A DNA stretch of 64,000 nucleotides, from contig CAUYUJ010014260.1 in assembly GCA_963575745.1 (NCBI GenBank), positions 522,976 to 586,975 on the forward strand, given 5' to 3'. The position numbers and the translations under genes are program-made. Of the stretch, positions 10,260 to 17,700 are shown one piece after another. The number at the start of each line of letters is the position of its first letter. Position 1 is the first letter of the stretch. Origin of the DNA: Prorocentrum cordatum. Taxonomy: Eukaryota > Sar > Dinophyceae > Prorocentrales > Prorocentraceae. The notes beneath the pieces are model-generated. The model searched no databases, was not told the DNA's origin, and worked only from the letters and a program-made list of their open reading frames with translations.

Positions 10260-11140
10260 CCCAACCATTATGTGGTGCTGCGTCGTCGTTTCGAAGAGAC
10301 AGCGCCCCGCGTCCCACCTCTCCTCCTCTCCCTCTCCTCCCACTCCCCTTCCTCCCGCTCCTCCCTCCTCCCGAGCGCCCAGCGCAGCACTTCACGGCCC
10401 CATAGGGAGCTCCACCGAAGGTCCCAGTGGTAGGGTTCGCATGGCGGCACTGCCTCATTTCGACACACACCCCTCACACGTTTCGTGGCCCCATAGGGAG
10501 CTCCACCGAAGGCTCCAGCGGCAGGGTCCACATGGAGGCCCCGCCCCATTTCGGCACACCACTCACACGTTTCGTGGCCCCATAGGGAGCTCCACCGAAG
10601 GCCTCAGTCAGTGGCAAGGTTCGCATGGCGGCACCGCCTCATTTCGACACAATCCCTCACACGCTTCGTGGCCCCATAGGGAGCTCCACCGAAGGCCCCA
10701 GTGGCAGGGTTCGCATGGCGGCCCCGCCCCATTTCGGCGCACCCTCACACGTTTCGTGGCCCCATATGGAGCTCCACCGAAGGCTCCAATGGCAGGGTCC
10801 GCATGGCGGCCCCGCCCCACTTCGGCACACCCCTCACACGGTTCGTGGCCCCATATGGAGCTCCACTGAAGGCCCCGGTGGCAGGGTTCGCATGGCGGCC
10901 CCGCCCCATTCCGGCATACCCCTCACTCGTTTCGTGGCCCCATAGACAGCTCCACAGAAGGCCCCAGTGGCAAGGTTCGCATGGCGGCCCCGCCCCATTG
11001 CGGTATACCCCTCACAAGTTTCGTGACCCCATAGGGAGCTCCACCGAAGGCTCCAGAAGCAGGGTTCGCATGGCGGCCCCGCCCAATTTCGGCACACCCC
11101 TCACACGTTTCGTGGCCCCATAGGGAGCTCCACCGAAACC
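10260..11140 (+). repeat. ~90-bp minisatellite, about 9 units, with leader segment
   Basis: Units share CCCCATAGGGAGCTCCACCG, then GGCAGGGTTCGCATGGCGGC and CACCCCTCACACGTTTCGTGG. GAGCTCC recurs at about 10406, 10498, 10586, 10681, 10769, 10858, 10946, 11037 and 11127 (period ~88-95 bp). The preceding 10260-10390 contains GAAGAGACAGCGCCCCGCGT. Leader and array recur together, inverted, at 22310-22920. ORFs here encode a WPHRELHRRPQW-type repeat and are considered incidental. Confidence 0.8.
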
Positions 11141-11569
11141 TGTACTCAGCATGCGGTACCGCCAATTGCAAGTGGTTGGGCCCTTCGTCAGGATAAGTGT
11201 GTATGCGGTTGGCAGTCCTAGTGCATTCGGTGGTTACAATGGTGCTGCTCCAGCTGCAGAGTGGACCTCATTTGTCAGGTCGGCACTGCGCCGCTATCGT
11301 TCAGAATGGCGCTCTCGCGCCAGCGCGGGCCACTCTTGTGGATCCGAGTCCTTTTTCGTCATCGTCGCCCCCTCACTTCCCAACCTCCGCCTTCCCCTGG
11401 TCCTCCTGCTCAGCCGAATCCGTCAAACCCAGTTCCTGGTGCTGCTGTTCGTCCTCGTCCTCTTCCTTCCTCCTCCTCCTCCTCCTCCTCCTCCTCCTCC
11501 TCTTTTTTCTCCTGCCCTCCTCCTCGTTCTCCTGTCCATCCTCCTGCTCACCCGCCACTTTATCCTCCT
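11141..11569. other. Unique stretch plus CTC microsatellite flanking the retrotransposon
   Basis: Non-coding sequence, then a CTC-rich run (~11463-11569) into which the LTR element at 11570 has inserted. No gene seen. Confidence 0.5.
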
Positions 11570-11757
11570 TGTGGGCACGACGGGTTCAGGCGGCCATCGC
11601 AAGATATACTGAATGGGATGCTTTTGCACTCACTGCGCACAGAACAGCTTGAGCCAAAGCGTCAGTCACGGCGCGGCTGTGCACATGCAAGCAAACAACA
11701 GACACAGATGCAGAGAGCACAGATAGTCAGGACGAGAGGGAGCTATATGATTCCACA
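11570..11757 (-). repeat. 3' LTR of the copia element
   Basis: 188 bp, TG...CA on the plus strand (complementary on the coding strand), identical to 20372-20559 as read. On the element's own strand it contains GCTTTGGCTCAAG (11648-11660), of which 11 bases match the 3' half of the dinoflagellate spliced leader, and a TATATC stretch. Confidence 0.9.
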
Positions 11758-11768
11758 GCTCCCCCCAC
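11758..11768 (-). other. Polypurine tract of the copia element
   Basis: On the element's strand GTGGGGGGAGC lies between the polyprotein stop (TAA, 11771-11769) and the 3' LTR. Purine-rich DNA directly 5' of the 3' LTR is the expected plus-strand primer site. Confidence 0.75.
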
Positions 11769-14700
11769 TTACTGTCGGCCTGACTCCTCGAGCCGCCGTT
11801 CGCGGTCCTGAAGATAGCGACGGCTGGCCTCACGACTGCGCCGGCCCTTCTCACCACCGGCAAGGAGGTGGGCCCTCTCCGATTCGGCATCACTCAATGT
11901 CAGAGTCCCACGGCGAATCATGTGGCCCATGGCATCGGACCCCTTGGACACATCAGCCTTGGTCATCACGTCAGTAGGATTGAGCAGATGAGGAAACCAC
12001 TTCACGCACGAGCCTCGCTGGGTGAATGAATCCCGAGCGATTGCAAGGTCCACAGAAGTCCTGCGGTCCTCCTTCCGGCCAGCACAGTTCTTGGAGAGGC
12101 AGTCGAAGATAGACTTAGCGTCCGTAGCATGAACTCCAGGCAAGGGCCGGTGCAACTCACAGTTGTCACGTAGCACAGACACGTAGGGGCCGGCGTGCTG
12201 TCGCCAGTCGGCGGTCGGAACGTCCCCGAAGCAAGCGTCACGAAGAAGCAGCTGAATCCAGTCGGATTCTCCAAGGGACTGGCAGAGGGAGTTGGCCTCA
12301 CCGGCCAAGGATGAGTTGGCGGCTCGACGCATCTTGGAGGATCTCCAAGAAAGTATCGTCACCTTGCTGGTCAGTCCGGCGGCCAGCTGAGGGTCAGCCA
12401 CTCCTACAGCCCAAGCACATTGTATGGGCGAGTCCGTGCCGATTCCCGCCGCGTCGCTCAAGGTGAAGCTCACCACCTGCGACAGGTCGTGGCGCCAGAT
12501 GGTCAGGTACTGCGAGGCGGTGTCGCGCAGCATCTGGACGGCCCGGTTGAAAACTACGATGTCCTCCACTACCGCCTGCTCCAGCTTGTTGGCGAGTATG
12601 GAGGCCGTGCCCGCCACTTCAGGACGGGTCTCCTTCGCCACCCAGTTGATCCGGTAGATGCCGGATCGGAGCTGCTCGAACTCGGAGCGGCTCAGAGACT
12701 CGTGTCTCTTGGAGCGGCGGCCCTTCTCCAAGACAATCGGATGAATCTCCTCCAATATGTACTTCTCCTGGTCCAGGCGAATGCGGTGAGCCTCCTTTCT
12801 GATGCGGCGTCCTGCAAACTCTGCCTCGTCACCTCGCCACTTGCCGAAAGTGAACCTGGCCTTCAGAGGGTCGGCCAACCACTTCGTGTGAGAGGCAACC
12901 GTTCCCAGCCAGAGATCGTCCACCTCTATCAGGACCTGACCCTTCAGGGCACCCTGCTCCCGGAGTGTCCAGTAGCAGGGCTCCATCAGCAGCTTCTTGA
13001 AGCCGAGGTCGCGAAGGTAGGAGGTGATCGTGGCGTGCCATTCCCAAGGGGCGTCGTCTAGACCATAGACGGCGACATGTAGCTCAATCAGGCACCCGTC
13101 GGGAACGTGAATGCCAGTAAGCCCCTCGCAGGGAGCCACATAGATGGGTCCACCAGCCCTGCGGAGCCGTCTCGACTGACTGAAGGCGTTCTTGCAGTCC
13201 ACGATGCTCTGGTCCATGCCATGGCCTAAGAGCACGAGTCCGAAGAGCATCATGGCCTCAGACTGAGGTGTCGGAGAGTATGTCACTAGATTTTCAGTGT
13301 CAGGATCTGCAAATCCGTGCACGCACCATCTGCTCTTTGCCTTTGGGGCACTGAACGTGCCCTCCTGTGCCTTCCATCGGCGTACCATTCTGGACGATAG
13401 CACCCGCTCTGGTCGGGTGCGAAGCACACGAGTGGACTCCTCCTTGCTGAGGATCCGCAACACACTCGGCTTGTTGAGTACGCCCCACTCGGCCTCGTCC
13501 GATCGTCGGAACTCCTCGAGCTGCTGGGCCGAGAGATCCTTGAGCTTGACCTCCCCGCCGCGTGAGGAGAGCAGGGACCACTGCCCGGCGCTGTCCTCTG
13601 AGTGCTCGAAGATCAGATCCTTCCGGCCGTTCATGTAGGTCTCGATGTCCCCGCTCCAGCCGGAGTCCTCGAACCAGGAATCCAGCACCTCGCAGTAGCC
13701 CTCGAGAGCACTGAAGCCGGTCTCGTCCATCGGGGTCTCCGATCCCGCCCCCTGGGGCTCGGCCTGAGAGGAGGCTGCAGCGCTGCCCCGCTGAGATCGC
13801 CAGTTCTCGAACTCCTGGATCTGAGTGCGAACCCGACCTTCAGCCCTTGGCAGGAGCTCCATAGGTGTCGGAAGGCCAGAACCCCTGAGCTGCTCGTCGG
13901 TAGGTGCCCCTCCGGTCGCGGACCGGAGGGTGTCAGGATCCAGCCTGGCTCGCTTGAGCTCCGGGTCGTCCTCGGACAGTGAAGGGCGTCTCGACGATGC
14001 CCGCGAGCCGCCAGCGGTGGCCACCGCCTGGGAGCCTGTCTCCGATCCGGCAGGTGTCGAACCTGTCTGGGACACTGGAGGTGTCGGCTCGGCGGCTGGC
14101 TCCCTCTGAGGTCCGGCTGCGGCTGAGCCAGCACTGCCCTGTCCGAGAGCTCCAGCAGGATCCGCTGGTGCGGGAGCTGACTCCTCGTGCTCTGGCACAG
14201 GTATCAGACGAGTCACTGGACCGGGAGCCCAGACGAGTCGAGGTCTTGGTCTCGCGCCGGCGGCCTGGGTCGGAGGTCCCAGTCCTGGTGGGGGAGCAGG
14301 AGGCCCATCAGCTACTTGAGCCACAGTATCTGCGATTGCTGGAGTCGGAGCTGGAGTAGGGTGGGTGCTGGAGTCGGGAGCTGGAGTGGGAACCCTTGGA
14401 GCCTCGATGTTGTTGGTGCCCATGTTGGAGTCCTGAGGGTCCCCCTGGTGGCCTGAAGCCTCGTTGGAGCCTGCTGGTGCGACAGTCACTGGAGACGCGT
14501 TGCCCTCGGAGCTAATGGGAGCCATGGTGGCCTCTGGTGGTGGTGGTCCCTCTTGAGCAACGTCTAGAGCCCCTCCCGAGATCCCCTTAGCAAGCTGCTC
14601 GTCCAAGACGTCCCGATAGCACGTGGTCTGGATGAGCTCGGCCCCAAGAGACTCTGACTGCGTAGCAGGTCGTATCTGTTCACAACTGCATTTCCACAAG

Positions 14701-17700
14701 CGACTACGCACACACACCCACACTGTTGTTCCATGATGGAATATCACTGCACCTGGCCCGACCCACCGATCCCGTTGCAAACCGTATTGTTTGCGCCCTG
14801 TCTTGGGCGCTCGCCTCCAGATGTACACCCAATCCCCCGGTCGGTAGGTCCTGTCCCTGTGCCACGCCGATCCCAACGCATGCTGCAACTTCCTACGCGC
14901 ATCTCCTTCCATCGCAAGCTGTCGGGCACGAGACCGGATCTCGTGTTGGTGTCGGAAAGCCGCCGCCGCACTGTCAAGATCGGCACTCGGTTCCTCCAGG
15001 TCGTGAAGTCCTATGTGGTCTAGCGGGTCCTCGCTGAGCAACTCCTGTGGTGCCCTGGGGTTTTGCCCAAATACTAGTTGCAGTGGTGAATACCCGCCTC
15101 GATTCAGGAAACGATTCCGCCAGGCAGCCAATTCGCAGGCCGCCAGCTCTAGGTCGTCGGGGCCCTCCAGGATGGTATCGTCCACGAACCTCTGGAGCCG
15201 CTCCTTCAACCATTGACCCGCCCGCTCTGTCTTCCCGTTCTGCCAAGGACTGTCTGCGTCGGTGGTGTGCTGGAACACCCCTTGTTGTTCTAAGTGTCTG
15301 CTAAACTCGGCCTCGAATTCCTTCCCACCGTCTGATACGAGGACCTCTGGAGGTCCGTAGTGTCGGATCCATCCCCGAGAGAAAGCTTTCCACACTGCTG
15401 CTGGCTGCGAACATCTCCCGGGTCCCACAAGCCCCACCCACTGTAGCGAAGTCCCCAGGCATACTGCATTCAGAAACGTGTACTCCCTGCGCTGATACGT
15501 CACAAAGAAAAGGTCTACTCCAATCAGCTTGTTGAATGAGAATGTCCGGGCAACTGCTGCCTTTCGCTGAGGGATAGACTTGCCGGCACTCTCGCAAGAC
15601 TGGCACACGAAGTGATGTTGAACGTAGCGCAAGATCTCTGGCCGAGCGTGCGCACACCTGAGAATACGAAGCAGGTCTCTCTTGGTGGGATGGCCAAGAT
15701 TGATGTGTGCCTTCTCCACCTGTCGAATCTGCTCCTGAGTCAACGGGCAGTCCTGCTGCTGCTGCTGCTCATCCTCCTCCTCTTCGTCCTCGGAGTTGTC
15801 TTGCTCGGGGCCCTCCACCTGAGACTGAGTCGGTCTTTCCTGTCGACGAGACGCTGGCACCCCGCTTGGAAAGCTCTCGTCGGTTCTCAGCTGCTGAAGC
15901 TCTGCGGATCGGTGAACCGCGTGTGCTATGGCCCTGCAGAACTTAGAAGGATAGCATGCCGCACGTCGTGGTAGACCGCCTCCCTCCAGCACCAGATGTC
16001 GGTGGTCCCCGGCACACCGTTTTCCCAAGAGAGCCTTGTAAACTTCACAGTCGTTGGAAGCCACAGTGGTTGGTTTCTTGGAAATCGTGCCGGGCCTAAC
16101 GGAAAGCCCAAACCTGCACATGTCAAACGTGATCCTGGACACGCCCGGGAGCTCCAGAAGCCTCTGAGTACTGGGAAGAGCCCAAGAAGTCGCGGTAGCA
16201 GGTTGTTCCAGGGCGAACTTGCGACCGCCCGAGATCTGAAGCTCGATTATCTCCATTGAATACGCCCACAGGTCCAATGCTCCCTCACGTGCTCGGGCCA
16301 TCACGACCGGGTCTCGCCGCTCGTCGTTGACTGCGTTGATGGTGGCGAATTCGGTGCATGGAGGACTGAGAAATACCAGCCACGGACGCCATTTCTTGAT
16401 CAACTGCTTTCCTAGTTCCCTGTGATCCGCACGTCGGAAGTCCCAGCCCGTAGATAGGTCTAAGCTGCCGCCGGTCGGAGAGCCTCTGGAGCCCAGCTGA
16501 GAGGAGACCTTTGCCGTGCGAGGAGGTGAGAAGACTTCCACGAACTCGTATCCCCATGAGTTGGAGCCCGATACTCTTCCAAGACCTCGGAGACCCTGAC
16601 GAAGACGACGCCTACTCCTCTGATCAACTCTGAACTGGTGGGTGTAGTTGTCCAGGCCCGTTAGGTTAGCTAGCGTGTCGTCGGAGTCGTGAAATTGCTC
16701 GGAGCCGCGTAGCGTCGTGATAGACAGGTAGCTCTGGAGTGGGACAACGTAGTAGGACCCCGCACCCGTAGACCCGTCCTCGACAAAGTAGGAGCTGCCC
16801 TGGGAGGTAGAGGTGGAGATGCTGGCCCGGAGTCGGCATCGCCCGTCGTCGGACTCACACTGCCAGGCAGAGATAGAGGAAGGGTTGTGACAGGATGAGG
16901 AAGAAGGGAGAGGGCCTTCGTTTTTCTCCAAAACCTCCTGATCGACCCGGTAGCACTGGCCGCTCGCTCTGGCCTGCTCTAGAGCAACGCTGGCCTCTCT
17001 GTGTAAACTGCGAGATGTAGGTATTCGAAGCCAGCACTCCTGTCGAGACTTGTCGCCAAGTAGTCGCAGCACGCCGCTCTCTCTCAGCTGCCCCTCATGT
17101 CGGTGTCCGCCGGGGCCTCCTCCACCATGGTGAACCCGAGGTTTGGAGATGTCCCGGTGGTCGTCGGTGGCGGTCCGGTTGGCGATGCCGGCGTGCTGGA
17201 GTCCGCACTCCCGCTTGCTGCTGGGGGTTCTGGTGCCATCTGCTGCATCGTGGCCACCATGTGCGAGAGCGTCACAGATTGCTCGCGTAGCGCTGCTGCC
17301 ATCGGCCCCGTGGATGCCGTCATTGCCTCGGCCACTGCTGCCGATAGACCTCGCACCATCTCCGATGCCCACGGAGGTGGAGGCTCCTGGTTGAAGCTCG
17401 ACCAGGTGTTCTCGTCGTTCGGCGCCGACGCCGCGCGTCGACTCGGAGCCTGGGCTGTGCCCTCCTGCGACGCCGAACCTGCCGAGCTCAGTGGCTTGAC
17501 ATCGCGCGGTAGCTGCTGCCTGAGCCTCCTCATCTCTGATGCCGTCATCTGTCGGTGGCCGTCCCCGCGGTACCCGATCTCTCGATAGGACGTCCTCACC
17601 TTGCACTTGCTGCACTGCTCCCAGTTCCCGTGCTGGTTGTAGGAGGTCACGAACCACCTGGGGCGATGCACACATAGCGTCCAAGGCACCGCCCCGTCTG

